DNA of 64,000 bases from Hymenobacter translucens (GCF_020685205.1 NZ_JAJERB010000004.1:186001-250000), one strand, 5' to 3'. Shown: positions 52,037 to 59,869, counted from the stretch's first letter. Translations and numbers: made by a program. Notes: generated by a model not told the origin, from the letters alone.

Positions 52037-52147
52037 GCGTAGAACTCGTAGTGCGCCCCGGTTCCGGGTTCGCACCTCTAAAATACACAAGATTAGCAAG
52101 CCTGAAAAGCCCGGCCCTTTGCTGAACGCACTACTGCTCAGCTGAAA

Positions 52148-52723
52148 TCAGCGGCTGGCCAAGACTTTTTCAGCTTTCAGCAGGCCGGCCACGCTGATGG
52201 CGTCGGTGATGCGGTTGTCCATGGCCATGCGGACGGCTTCGGCCAAGGGCAGCTTCCAGAGGCGCAGGTCCTCGGTTTCCTCGGGCTCGGTTTCGCCCGG
52301 GGTCAGCTCTTCGGCCAGAAACACGAAGCCTTCTTCGTCGGTAACGGAGTTGGAGGTGTGCAGGCGGGCAATGTTGGTCCAGCGGGCGGCGCTCAGGCCG
52401 GTTTCTTCCCGCAGTTCCCGCCGCGCCGATTCCAGGATGTCGAGCTCCACCGGGCCTCCGCCCATCGGAATCTCCCAGGAGTACTCGTTAAGCGGGTAGC
52501 GGTACTGGCCCACCAGCCAGGTGTTGCCCTCGGCATCCACCGGCACGATGCCCAGGGCCTTGTTTTTCATCGACACCACCCCGTAGATGCCTAGTCCGCC
52601 CGCCGGGTTGATCACCTGATCTTCCCGCACGCTGATCCAGGGGTTCTGGTAGCGGACTTCGGTGCTGAGCACCTGCCAGGGGTTGTGGTTTTCGTCGAAG
52701 GGGAAGCCGGGCACGTGAGGCAT
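52148..52723 (-). CDS. Nudix hydrolase (ADP-ribose pyrophosphatase-like)
   Basis: Nudix enzymes cut nucleoside diphosphates linked to another group; this 191-residue member resembles ADP-ribose pyrophosphatases. It starts at ATG 52723 (MPHVPGFPFDENHNPWQVLS) after a TACCTTTG box at 52751-52758. The Nudix box is complete: GGGPVELDI ... RRELREETG with the Glu metal ligands. Other features are the substrate-side YGVVSMKNKALGIVPVD, WLVGQYRYPLNEYSWEIPMG and the acidic EEGFVFLAEELTPGETEPEE. Single gene, with 123 bases between it and the acyltransferase. Confidence 0.93.
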   Translation of the reverse strand: MPHVPGFPFDENHNPWQVLSTEVRYQNPWISVREDQVINPAGGLGIYGVVSMKNKALGIVPVDAEGNTWLVGQYRYPLNEYSWEIPMGGGPVELDILESARRELREETGLSAARWTNIARLHTSNSVTDEEGFVFLAEELTPGETEPEETEDLRLWKLPLAEAVRMAMDNRITDAISVAGLLKAEKVLASR

Positions 52724-52750
52724 AAAATGGATAGCAGAATAAGTGCGGCA

Positions 52751-52758
52751 CAAAGGTA
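52751..52758 (-). promoter_or_regulatory. TACCTTTG -7 box of the Nudix gene
   Basis: A perfect TAnnTTTG box on the minus strand, 27 bases before the ATG chosen for the Nudix hydrolase. Confidence 0.6.
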
Positions 52759-52836
52759 AAGCGTAGCGCCGGGCTATTTTCATTCGCAGCGCAGAAGCCA
52801 GCTTCCGGCGAGTAAATCCTGCCGTTCATCCAAAAG

Positions 52837-52869
52837 TTGAAACTAAGCCCCTGAGGGAGAGTATTTTTG
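52837..52869 (+). promoter_or_regulatory. Promoter of the candidate structured RNA
   Basis: TTG (52837-52839) and TATTTTTG (52862-52869) are separated by 22 bases, which is the arrangement of a full Bacteroidota -33/-7 promoter. It is the best two-part promoter seen in the window and points into a segment without a protein gene. Confidence 0.6.
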
Positions 52870-52874
52870 TATCA

Positions 52875-53017
52875 GTAATAAAGACCAGCGCAGTGGAAGT
52901 CTGTGGAAAGGAATACTTCTGCTGCGTCGCGCCGTCCCGGTAGTGAGTAGGGTGGATTTTAGTTTTTACCGGACGGCGCCGGTTCAGGCCGCTACTGATT
53001 CAGTAGCGGCCTTTTTT
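52875..53017 (+). ncRNA. Candidate structured small RNA (~143 nt), family not recognised
   Basis: This lies in a 412-base stretch without a supported protein gene (52724-53135). A two-part promoter ends at 52869 and a strong terminator lies at 52987-53017. Between them are two further hairpins: 52889-52900 with 52915-52926 (two 5-bp blocks around a 2x2 mismatch), and 52929-52942 with 52967-52979 (13 pairs with one bulged C). Three consecutive hairpins with promoter and terminator support an independent RNA. No tmRNA, RNase P or SRP RNA core sequence was seen. It might be a 6S-like RNA, a regulatory sRNA, or a terminated leader of the gene at 53136. Confidence 0.55.
52987..53017 (+). terminator. 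Intrinsic terminator of the candidate RNA
   Basis: A stem of 9-12 bp (52987-52998 with 53000-53011; realistic loop ~7 bases) followed by T6 at 53012-53017. Confidence 0.88.
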
Positions 53018-53135
53018 ATGCCGTTTGCCTTAGCCGGGAGGAGTCACGCACAGAAGCCGTGCCCAAAACCTGCCCGCCGCCGGTGCGTACCAATCAGGGA
53101 AGGCCGCAAACATCCCGGCCCGCACCGCACCCCTT

Positions 53136-53381
53136 ATGGCCAATCAACCAAAAAACCAGTCCAACCCCGAGCCTCAGCCCGGTGACCCGCTCTTCAACCT
53201 CAAGCACGCCCAGGCCGAAGCCGAGCTGCAGCAGAACACCGGCGGCCTTGGCCCGACCACCAATGTGTACATCACCACCGACGAAGAAGACTCCATGGAT
53301 GATGGTCCGCGCGACAAGCAGGGCCACCGCCGCGGCGAGCCGGATGGTCCGGAAACCGGTACCACGGCCGGCCGCCACTAA
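53136..53381 (+). CDS. Small acidic protein, hypothetical
   Basis: An 81-residue protein (MANQPKNQSNPEPQPGDPLF) that is rich in Asp, Glu, Gly, Pro and Gln, with no hydrophobic core, so it is probably disordered. Segments such as LKHAQAEAELQQNTGGLG and TTDEEDSMDDGPRD stand out. It lies between the candidate RNA terminator and its own terminator (53408-53449), which supports a real transcript. No family was recognised. The plus-strand frame with a longer start upstream (52943) crosses the RNA hairpins and is rejected. Confidence 0.65.
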   Translation: MANQPKNQSNPEPQPGDPLFNLKHAQAEAELQQNTGGLGPTTNVYITTDEEDSMDDGPRDKQGHRRGEPDGPETGTTAGRH

Positions 53382-53407
53382 ATAGCCCGGGACTTGGTCC
53401 CAACCAG

Positions 53408-53449
53408 AAAAAGCCTCTCCGGTCGCACTGCGGCCGGGGAGGCTTTTTT
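53408..53449 (+). terminator. Intrinsic terminator after the small acidic gene
   Basis: An 18-base stem with two mismatched positions (53408-53425 with 53431-53448), 5-base loop, ending in T6. Confidence 0.88.
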
Positions 53450-53482
53450 GCGTTCGGGGGCGGGGCGGCTGCCGGCGGGTTG

Positions 53483-53490
53483 TAGCTTTG
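53483..53490 (+). promoter_or_regulatory. TAGCTTTG -7 box abutting the rnhB start
   Basis: A perfect TAnnTTTG box ends six bases before the rnhB ATG, predicting a transcript that begins at the start codon. Confidence 0.55.
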
Positions 53491-53496
53491 CCGGCT

Positions 53497-54072
53497 ATGC
53501 TACTTGCTTCCTACTCGGGCCGGCCCCGCGAGGCGGGCCTCGACGAAGCCGGCCGGGGCTGCCTGGCCGGCCCCGTATTTGCCGCCGCCGTAATCCTGCC
53601 CCCCGATTTCGCCTGCGCCTATCTGAACGACTCCAAGCAGATGACGGCCCGGCGCCGGGAGCTGGCGCGGGCACAAATCTGCCGGGAGGCTGTAGCCTGG
53701 GCCGTGGCCGAAGCCTCGCCCGATGAAATTGCCTCCATCAACATCGCCAACGCCAGCTACCTGGCCATGCACCGGGCCGTAGCCGCGCTGGCCGTAGCGC
53801 CCGAGTTTCTGATTGTGGACGGCAACCGGTTCAAGCCCTATCCCAGCCTGGAGCACTGCTGTCTGATTCAGGGCGACGCCCGCTACCAAAGCATTGCTGC
53901 CGCGTCAGTTCTGGCCAAAACGTTCCGGGACGAGCGGATGCGGGAGCTGGCGGCCAAGTTTCCCGAGTACGGCTGGGAGCAGAACGCCGGCTACCCCACC
54001 GGCCGGCACCGCGACGCCATCCGCACCCACGGCCCCACTCCCCACCACCGCATGGGCTTCCGGCTACTGTGA
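53497..54072 (+). CDS. rnhB: Ribonuclease HII
   Basis: RNase HII cuts the RNA strand of RNA-DNA hybrids and removes single ribonucleotides from DNA. The 191-residue product starts at ATG 53497 (MLLASYSGRPREAGLDEAGR); three codons upstream are also open but lie inside the TAGCTTTG-box spacing. Catalytic residues: Asp16 and Glu17 in GLDEAGRGCLAGPV, a third Asp in LIVDGNRF, and the family segment YQSIAAASVLAKTFRDERM. NDSKQMTARRREL is also typical. Terminators on both sides make it a single-gene unit. Confidence 0.96.
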   Translation: MLLASYSGRPREAGLDEAGRGCLAGPVFAAAVILPPDFACAYLNDSKQMTARRRELARAQICREAVAWAVAEASPDEIASINIANASYLAMHRAVAALAVAPEFLIVDGNRFKPYPSLEHCCLIQGDARYQSIAAASVLAKTFRDERMRELAAKFPEYGWEQNAGYPTGRHRDAIRTHGPTPHHRMGFRLL

Positions 54073-54158
54073 GAGGAGTGACGGAAGCGCGGAGCAAGCG
54101 TACTGGTAGCGGTAATAGGTCAGCCGTCCTGGGTGATACCGAAGCCCTTTTCAACAGC

Positions 54159-54191
54159 AAAGCCCCGGCGTACGCATACGCCGGGGCTTTT
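54159..54191 (+). terminator. Intrinsic terminator after rnhB
   Basis: A 14-bp perfect inverted repeat (54159-54172 with 54177-54190) with a 4-base loop and T4, about 90 bases after the rnhB stop. It could also serve the convergent response-regulator gene. Confidence 0.85.
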
Positions 54192-54258
54192 ATAACAGAA
54201 GATTTTGCTTACTGCTCAGGCGGGTGGTATCGGAACCCATACTGCAGCAGATGCAAAA

Positions 54259-54705
54259 CTAGCTTTCCTTGAGCTGTAGCAGGTCGAGGAAAAGGCTGAA
54301 GCCGTCGACGGTCGAACCGCCTTCACCGAACTTGTCGAAGTTGAGGGGCTTGATGATGTAGCCGCTGACGGCCAGGTCCCGGGCTTTCAGGCGGTCGGTT
54401 TCCAGGTCGGAGGTGGTCATGATAAACACGTTCAGTCCTACCATCTCCGGGTCCGAGCGCAGGGCTTCGAGCAGCTCCAGGCCGTTCATGCGGGGCATGT
54501 TGATGTCAAGCATCACCACGCTGGGCTTGTCGATGCGGGTCTGGCCGCCCTCACCGCGCAGCATACCCAGGGCGTCGCGGCCGTTGCGGGCAATGTGGAG
54601 GGGGACAGTAATGTTGTGCTTGCGCAGTTCACGCTGCACATTCATAATATCCATCTGGTCGTCTTCGACGAGCAGAATACTGGGTTGATGAAGGTCAGAA
54701 GACAT
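54259..54705 (-). CDS. Single-domain response regulator (CheY/Rcp1-like)
   Basis: A 148-residue receiver domain without an output domain. The phospho-acceptor is Asp67 in VVMLDINMPRMNG, the acidic pair is Asp15/Asp16 (LLVEDDQMDI), the switch Thr lies in FIMTTSDLETD, and Lys119 lies in GYIIKPLNF. Length and the extended loop before Asp67 match the Rcp1-type regulators that pair with phytochrome-like histidine kinases. It is 65 bases behind the kinase (54771-56309) on the same strand and should receive phosphate from it. With no DNA-binding domain it must act by protein contact. Confidence 0.95.
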   Translation of the reverse strand: MSSDLHQPSILLVEDDQMDIMNVQRELRKHNITVPLHIARNGRDALGMLRGEGGQTRIDKPSVVMLDINMPRMNGLELLEALRSDPEMVGLNVFIMTTSDLETDRLKARDLAVSGYIIKPLNFDKFGEGGSTVDGFSLFLDLLQLKES

Positions 54706-54770
54706 ACAGTTCGGAAAGGAAACGCGGCGGGGCAGAAGGTTTCTGTGGGGGTATACGCAAAACTGACAGC

Positions 54771-56309
54771 TTAGGCCACCTGAGGAGTATCTACGGCCGC
54801 TCCGCGCTTCAGCATGGCCAGGCTTTCCTCTTTCGGCCAGGTAAATACAAATGTGGCGCCCTTGCCCTCTTCCGACTCCACGTGGATGCTGCCGCCCTGC
54901 CGCTCCACGATTTTCTTGACGATGGCCAGGCCTACCCCGGTGCTTTCCAGGGTGTCGCGCTCAGTCAGCGTCTGGAAGATGACGAAGATCCGCTCGTGGT
55001 ACTCGGGCGCAATGCCAGGGCCGTCGTCGGCCACAGAAAAGATGTACTGCTGCCGGTCTTCCCGGCAGGAGATGCGCACGGCTCCTTTTTCGGGCTGATG
55101 ATGGTACTTCAGGGCATTGCTGATAAGGTTGGTAAACACCTGCTGGAGCTGCACGCGGTGGGTAAACAGGGTGGGCAGGTAGGTGGGCAGCTGCACCCGG
55201 AATCCTTCGGGCGGGGCCAGGGAGTCCACGATTTCGGTGAGCAGCTCCCGCACGTTTACCCGCTCGGTGGCCTGCTGTACCCGTCCCACCCGGGCCAGGT
55301 CCAGGATGCCGGTAATCAGGCTTTCCATGCGGTGCACCCGGGTGCGCATCAGCACCAGAAACTCGCGAATGTGCTCCGGCAGCTCCTGCCCCATGTCTTC
55401 CTCAATCCAGCGGGAAGCACTTTCAATACCGCGCAGAGGGGCCTTCAGGTCGTGCGACACCACGTAGGAGAACTGGTCGAGCTCCTTGTTGCGGCGCTCC
55501 AGCTGCGTGAAGCTCGAGCCGATGGTGCTGGCCATCACGTTCAGCGACGAAGCCAGCTCGCTCAGCTCGTCCTGGTCGGTGTCCTGGATGCTGGTCTGGT
55601 AGTCGCCGCCGGCAATGCGGGTGGCCAGTCCCACCATGCGGTTGATGCGTTGGGCAATCAGACGGGTGATGTACATGGCCCAGGCCAGCCCCAGGATGAT
55701 GGCCGTCACGGTGAGCCCTAAAGAGATTAAGCGGGTCTGGTTGATGCTTGCCGCCAGCTTTTCGCGCAGCTGGTTCCGGTTGCGGAACTCGGTGCTGTCG
55801 AACGCCTCGAACAGGATGCGGATCTGGTCCACGAGCTGCTTGCCGGTCATGTTGTCGCTCAGAACCCGGTGCTCCAGGCCCTCCATGCCGATGTGGTTGG
55901 GGTCGCGCCGCCGGGCTTCGCGCTTCTCGCTGATGAGCAGGTGGGTGTAGGCGGCCCACTGCTGGTACAGGCGCTGGGCCCGCACCAGCCGCTCGTACTG
56001 TTCCGAGCCGGTTTCCAGGTTTTCGCGGAGGCGGGCAAACCGGCTCAGCAGCTCCCGCTCGCCTTCGTAGTAGGAGTCGAGCAGCTGCTCGTTGCCCATG
56101 AGCAGGTAGCCCCGGAAGCCGGTTTCCATGTCGATGATGTTGCGCAGCAGGGTGGTGCCATCCGACGTAATCTGCTGCGACGTTTCCACGCGCTGGGAGT
56201 TGCGCAGCACCTTGCGCGAAAGCTGGTAGTTGATGAATACCACCACCGCAAACAGCAGGGAAATGGCCAGGAAGCCAGCAAAGAGTTTGGTAGAAAGCTT
56301 CAGTTTCAT
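54771..56309 (-). CDS. Sensor histidine kinase with CHASE3-like sensor and HAMP domain
   Basis: A 512-residue kinase: membrane helix 1 (~8-28), periplasmic CHASE3-like helices (~35-185, DMETGFRGYLLMGNEQLLDS is the family's hallmark), membrane helix 2 (~195-215), HAMP (~216-268, NRMVGLATRIAGGDYQTSIQ), HisKA with phospho-acceptor His286 in YVVSHDLKAPLRGI, and an ATPase domain with NLISNALKYHHQPEKG, ADDGPGIAPEY and TGVGLAIVKKIVERQGGSI. The DLKAPLRGI style is that of phytochrome-like kinases that pair with single-domain regulators. It lies between the CZB gene (30 bases upstream) and the regulator, so all three are likely one operon. Confidence 0.95.
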   Translation of the reverse strand: MKLKLSTKLFAGFLAISLLFAVVVFINYQLSRKVLRNSQRVETSQQITSDGTTLLRNIIDMETGFRGYLLMGNEQLLDSYYEGERELLSRFARLRENLETGSEQYERLVRAQRLYQQWAAYTHLLISEKREARRRDPNHIGMEGLEHRVLSDNMTGKQLVDQIRILFEAFDSTEFRNRNQLREKLAASINQTRLISLGLTVTAIILGLAWAMYITRLIAQRINRMVGLATRIAGGDYQTSIQDTDQDELSELASSLNVMASTIGSSFTQLERRNKELDQFSYVVSHDLKAPLRGIESASRWIEEDMGQELPEHIREFLVLMRTRVHRMESLITGILDLARVGRVQQATERVNVRELLTEIVDSLAPPEGFRVQLPTYLPTLFTHRVQLQQVFTNLISNALKYHHQPEKGAVRISCREDRQQYIFSVADDGPGIAPEYHERIFVIFQTLTERDTLESTGVGLAIVKKIVERQGGSIHVESEEGKGATFVFTWPKEESLAMLKRGAAVDTPQVA

Positions 56310-56339
56310 AGGCAGGTGCCCAGGGATAAAAAGAAGAAG

Positions 56340-56696
56340 TTAGCGGGTCTGCTCCTGCAGCTGGTGCAGCAGCCGGGTTACCCGGTCCGCCAGTTTTTCG
56401 ACGGCCGGAAAGCCTTCCCGGGCCCGCTCGGCCTGCCCGCGTTGGTACAGGTCCATGAGCTTATTGGCTTCCTGGTGAATCAGGGTGTGTACGCGCTCCA
56501 GCTCCAGAAAGTCGGGGAAGGGGCGAAGCTGGTCCTGCACCGGCTGCTGCAGCCACTTGCCGAACGAGCACTGCAGCGGGTCGCGGATGGGCGCCTCGGC
56601 CATTGGGCTGCCGTAGAGAAAGGAACGCAGCTTGCTTTTAAAGCCCAGGTGCTTGATCAGCGCTTCGGTGAAATCGGGTTTGGAGTCGTGGGTCAT
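56340..56696 (-). CDS. Stand-alone CZB (chemoreceptor zinc-binding) domain protein
   Basis: CZB domains bind zinc with three His and one Cys and can sense zinc or hypochlorous acid. This 118-residue protein is almost only that domain: His16 in IKHLGFKSKLRSFLYG, Cys43 in DPLQCSFGKWLQ, and His70 and His74 in ERVHTLIHQEANKL, in the right order and spacing. CZB domains usually lie at the end of chemoreceptors or diguanylate cyclases; here it is free and is the first gene of a unit with the CHASE3 kinase and the single-domain regulator. The cytoplasmic CZB protein may feed the kinase, but its contact partner is not shown by sequence. Confidence 0.88.
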   Translation of the reverse strand: MTHDSKPDFTEALIKHLGFKSKLRSFLYGSPMAEAPIRDPLQCSFGKWLQQPVQDQLRPFPDFLELERVHTLIHQEANKLMDLYQRGQAERAREGFPAVEKLADRVTRLLHQLQEQTR

Positions 56697-56989
56697 GTCC
56701 TCAGTCTATCAGGCGCGGGGTGGCGGGCCGGATGGTCAGAAAATAGGCCGGCTTTACCGGCAGTCCAAACCAGGGAGCCGGCCGGGGCGCGTGGCTTGCC
56801 CGGGAGAATTAGCTAATTTCGCCGCTCATCCCGGCTGCGTTTCAGCCGGGCGGCTCAGCGCCCGGCGTCCTTTCCGGCTTTACCTCCGGAAGCCGACCGC
56901 CGACCGTCGTGCTTGTTGTACTCCGAAGCCGTAAAAACGTTTTCCTGACCTTTTCCCGCCCACCCCAACTTTCCCGCATTTCAACTCCC
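56697..56989. other. Divergent region between the CZB gene and gcvT
   Basis: No gene was seen in these 293 bases. Upstream of gcvT there is no clear TAnnTTTG box; TAATTTCG near 56813 is the closest. The segment is GC-rich with several CCGG-type short palindromes. Confidence 0.4.
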
Positions 56990-58099
56990 ATGGCCGAAGA
57001 ACTCAAAACCGTAGTCCTCAACGATGTGCACCAGCAACTGGGTGCCAAGATGGTGCCTTTCGCGGGCTACAACATGCCGGTGCGCTACTCCTCCGACCTA
57101 GAAGAGCACCACACCGTGCGCCGGGCCGTCGGCATCTTCGACGTATCCCACATGGGCGAGTTCCGGGTGCGCGGCCCCCAGGCCCTGGACCTGATTCAGC
57201 GCGTCACGTCCAACGACGCCAGCAAGCTCACCAACGGCAAGGCCCAGTATTCCTGCCTGCCCAACCACGAGGGCGGTATCGTCGATGATCTGCTGGTGTA
57301 CAAGCTGGCCGACGAGGACTACATGCTCGTCGTGAATGCCTCCAACATCGACAAGGACTGGAACTGGATTCAGCAGTTCAACACCGGCGGCGCCGAGCTG
57401 GAAAACGTATCCGACCAGATCAGCCTGTTTGCCGTGCAGGGCCCCAAGGCGGCCGACGCGCTGCAAAGCCTGACCGACGCCGACCTGAAAAGCATTCCTT
57501 ACTACTCCTTTGTGCAGGGTACCTTTGCCGGGGCCCCGGACGTCATCATCTCGGCCACCGGCTACACCGGCGCGGGCGGCTTCGAGCTGTATGTGCCCAA
57601 CGAGCACGCCAAAGCGGTGTGGGAGCGGATTATGGAGGCCGGCAAAGCCTACGGCATCAAGCCCATCGGCCTTGGCGCCCGCGACACGCTTCGGCTGGAA
57701 ATGGGCTACTGTCTCTACGGCAACGATATCGACGACACCACGTCCCCGCTCGAAGGCGGCCTGGGCTGGATTACCAAGTTCACCAAGGAGTTCACCAACT
57801 CCGCCGCCATCAAGCAGCAGAAGGAGGAAGGCATAAAGCGCAAGCTCGTGGGCTTCCTGCTCGATGGCCCCGGCATTCCGCGCAGCCACTACCCGCTGGT
57901 CGATGAAAACGGGGAGCCGGTTGGCGAGGTGACGTCCGGCACCCAGTCGCCGAGCCTGAGCAGGGGCGTAGGCCTGGGCTACGTGAAAACCGAGTTCAGC
58001 ACCCCCGGCAGCCGGATTTTCGTGCAGGTTCGCGGCAAGAACTTCCCCGCCACGGTGGTGAAGCTGCCCTTCGTGCCCGGCACCGAAGAAGTGAAATAA
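56990..58099 (+). CDS. gcvT: Glycine cleavage system aminomethyltransferase (T protein)
   Basis: GcvT moves the methylene carbon of glycine from the lipoylated H protein to tetrahydrofolate and releases ammonia. The 369-residue product starts at ATG 56990 ([20 protein letters not shown]); the frame is open 27 codons upstream, but those lack family similarity. Motifs: [35 protein letters not shown], the folate site around [14 protein letters not shown], and [16 protein letters not shown] with [20 protein letters not shown]. Length is typical. gcvH and gcvP are not adjacent, which is common in this phylum. Confidence 0.97.
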   Translation: MAEELKTVVLNDVHQQLGAKMVPFAGYNMPVRYSSDLEEHHTVRRAVGIFDVSHMGEFRVRGPQALDLIQRVTSNDASKLTNGKAQYSCLPNHEGGIVDDLLVYKLADEDYMLVVNASNIDKDWNWIQQFNTGGAELENVSDQISLFAVQGPKAADALQSLTDADLKSIPYYSFVQGTFAGAPDVIISATGYTGAGGFELYVPNEHAKAVWERIMEAGKAYGIKPIGLGARDTLRLEMGYCLYGNDIDDTTSPLEGGLGWITKFTKEFTNSAAIKQQKEEGIKRKLVGFLLDGPGIPRSHYPLVDENGEPVGEVTSGTQSPSLSRGVGLGYVKTEFSTPGSRIFVQVRGKNFPATVVKLPFVPGTEEVK

Positions 58100-58115
58100 G
58101 CAGGCTGCGAAGCCG

Positions 58116-58171
58116 GGAAGTGGTGAGTTTGACGTTCGACCCGCTGGTCGGGCGTCAGGCTGACCACTTCC
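58116..58171. repeat. Long composite hairpin between gcvT and the comB-like gene
   Basis: GGAAGTGGT (58116-58124) pairs with ACCACTTCC (58163-58171). Nested inside, 58130-58141 pairs with 58146-58157 over 12 positions if two G-U pairs are allowed, with a CGCT loop. There is no T run directly behind it, so it is not a typical terminator. It lies 52 bases before the next start. Confidence 0.6.
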
Positions 58172-58222
58172 TTGTTTCCGGCCCTTCCAACGCCCACCAT
58201 CAACATCCCCCTTATTCCCTTC

Positions 58223-58951
58223 ATGCCTTCCATCGACGTCTGCTTTTCGCCCGAGTTACTGCCGCTTTCCGACCTGCGCGGAAAGGTTGCCGTTATCGTG
58301 GATATCCTGCGGGCCAGCAGCACCATCGTCACCGCGCTGGGAGAAGGCATCAGCCACGTGTTTCCGGTGGCAACGCTGCCCGAATGCGCCGCGCTGGGCC
58401 AGGAGCAGGGCTGCCTGACGGCCGCCGAGCGGGACGGGGTGCCCGCCGCCGGCTTCGACCTGGGCAATTCGCCCTTCAGCTTTCTAACGGATGGCCGGCC
58501 CCATGCCGGCCGGGCGCTGGCCATCAGCACCACCAACGGAACCACAGCCCTGCGCCGCTCCCACGCAGCCGCGCACATCGTAGCCGGCGCTTTTCTGAAC
58601 CTGAGCGCCGTGGCCGGCTTTATCCGTAGCCAGCAGCGGGACGTGTTGGTGGTCTGCGCCGGCTGGAAAGGCCAGTTCTGCCTCGAAGACACCGTATTCG
58701 CCGGGGCCCTGGCCGCGCGCCTACAGCACGGGTTTGACATCAGCTCTTCCGACGCTACCCTGGCGGCCCTGCACCTCTGGCAGCAGGCCCAGGCCGATTT
58801 ACCAGCTTACCTGCTGCAGTCGGCCCACGTGCGCCGCCTTAATTCCCTCGAGGCCAGCCAGGACTTTGAGTTCTGCATGCAGATCGACACCTATGCCCAC
58901 GTGCTCCCAGTCTGGGAAAACGACCGGCTGGTGCTGGCGCAGGGCTTATAG
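58223..58951 (+). CDS. 2-phosphosulfolactate phosphatase family protein (ComB-like)
   Basis: ComB removes phosphate from 2-phosphosulfolactate in coenzyme M synthesis; in bacteria the same family occurs without that pathway. The 242-residue product starts at ATG 58223 (MPSIDVCFSPELLPLSDLRG). Family features: VAVIVDILRASSTIVTALGE, ATLPECAALGQ, the segment AISTTNGTTALRRSHAAA, VVCAGWKGQFCLEDTVFAGA and the ending HVLPVWENDRLVLA. No other coenzyme M genes are nearby, so the true substrate here may differ. Its last six bases overlap the end of the convergent MazG-like gene. Confidence 0.85.
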   Translation: MPSIDVCFSPELLPLSDLRGKVAVIVDILRASSTIVTALGEGISHVFPVATLPECAALGQEQGCLTAAERDGVPAAGFDLGNSPFSFLTDGRPHAGRALAISTTNGTTALRRSHAAAHIVAGAFLNLSAVAGFIRSQQRDVLVVCAGWKGQFCLEDTVFAGALAARLQHGFDISSSDATLAALHLWQQAQADLPAYLLQSAHVRRLNSLEASQDFEFCMQIDTYAHVLPVWENDRLVLAQGL

Positions 58952-59320
58952 CAGGGGCTTTTCGGGCAGGCCGGGCTTGGGCCGCTTGTCGGGCTGGCGC
59001 AGCTTCTCGTTCTGCTGGTGGCGGGTGGCGTCGCGCTGGGTTTTCTTGGCCAGGTTCTTTGCCAGGGCTTCAGTCAGGTTTACGCCCGTTTGGTTGGCCA
59101 GGCAGATAACCACGAACAGCACGTCGGCCAGTTCATCGGCCAGCACCTTATCCTTGTCCGACTCCTTGAACGACTGCTCCCCGTACTGCCGGGCAATGAT
59201 GCGGGCCACTTCGCCCACTTCCTCCGTCAGCATGGCCATATTGGTCAGTTCGTTGAAATACCGGACGCCGGTGGTCTGAATCCAGGTATCCACGGTTTTC
59301 TGCGCTTCTTCGATTGTCAT
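58946..59320 (-). CDS. MazG-like nucleotide pyrophosphohydrolase
   Basis: MazG-like enzymes cut nucleoside triphosphates to monophosphates, often to clear damaged nucleotides. The 124-residue product has the metal-binding pattern in two helices: MLTEEVGEVARIIARQYGEQ and DELADVLFVVICLANQTG, giving the EExxE and ExxD residues. Length is typical for the single-domain type. The C-terminal ~25 residues are basic and Pro-rich. The gene converges on the comB-like gene, and the two coding ends overlap by six bases, with no terminator between them. Confidence 0.92.
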   Translation of the reverse strand: MTIEEAQKTVDTWIQTTGVRYFNELTNMAMLTEEVGEVARIIARQYGEQSFKESDKDKVLADELADVLFVVICLANQTGVNLTEALAKNLAKKTQRDATRHQQNEKLRQPDKRPKPGLPEKPLL

Positions 59321-59413
59321 AGGATAGTCAGGTTAGGAATTGCCGATGCGCTCCTCACTGCAAGGGCTGAAGGTAGAAACCGGGAACACGGGCCCCACAG
59401 CCAGCGCGCTGTC

Positions 59414-59869
59414 CTAGATTTTACCGACCGGCGAATCGAGCACAATGGTAACCGGCCCGTCATTCAGAAGGCTGACCTGCATGTCGGCGCCAAACTCGCC
59501 GGTGGGCACGGGCTGGCCCAGCAGCTTTTCCAGCATCCGCACGAACTGCTCGTAGAGGGAAATGGCAAGGGGTGGGGGCGCGGCCCCGATGTAGCTGGGG
59601 CGGTTGCCCTTGCGCGCATCGGCCAGCAGCGTGAACTGGCTGACGACGAGCACCTGCCCGCCCACGTCCTGCACGCTCCGGTTCATTTTGCCCTCCTCGT
59701 CGGAAAAGATGCGCAGCTGTACGAGCTTGCGGGCCATCCAGTCGAGGCTGGCGGTGTCGTCGTCGGGGGCGAAACCGGCCAGCACCAGCAGGCCGGGACC
59801 AATCTGCCCGGTGATGCGCCCTTCCACTGTGACGCTGGCGTGGCGCACCCGCTGAACTACCGTGCGCAT
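59414..59869 (-). CDS. dtd: D-aminoacyl-tRNA deacylase
   Basis: Dtd removes D-amino acids (and glycine) from wrongly charged tRNAs. The 151-residue product starts at ATG 59869 (MRTVVQRVRHASVTVEGRIT), the standard N-terminus; the frame is open for 43 more codons without similarity. Key motifs are VSQFTLLADARKGNRPSY (catalytic SQFTL) and the cross-subunit NDGPVTIVLDSP (with the Gly-cisPro GP). The length matches the family. It precedes the MazG-like gene by 93 bases on the same strand, and both clean up metabolic errors, but no promoter evidence links them. Confidence 0.96.
   Translation of the reverse strand: MRTVVQRVRHASVTVEGRITGQIGPGLLVLAGFAPDDDTASLDWMARKLVQLRIFSDEEGKMNRSVQDVGGQVLVVSQFTLLADARKGNRPSYIGAAPPPLAISLYEQFVRMLEKLLGQPVPTGEFGADMQVSLLNDGPVTIVLDSPVGKI

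Noticed and set aside
52943..53185. An 80-codon plus-strand frame across the hairpin region before the small acidic gene
   Set aside because: It runs through a strong terminator and overlaps the better-supported small gene in another frame.
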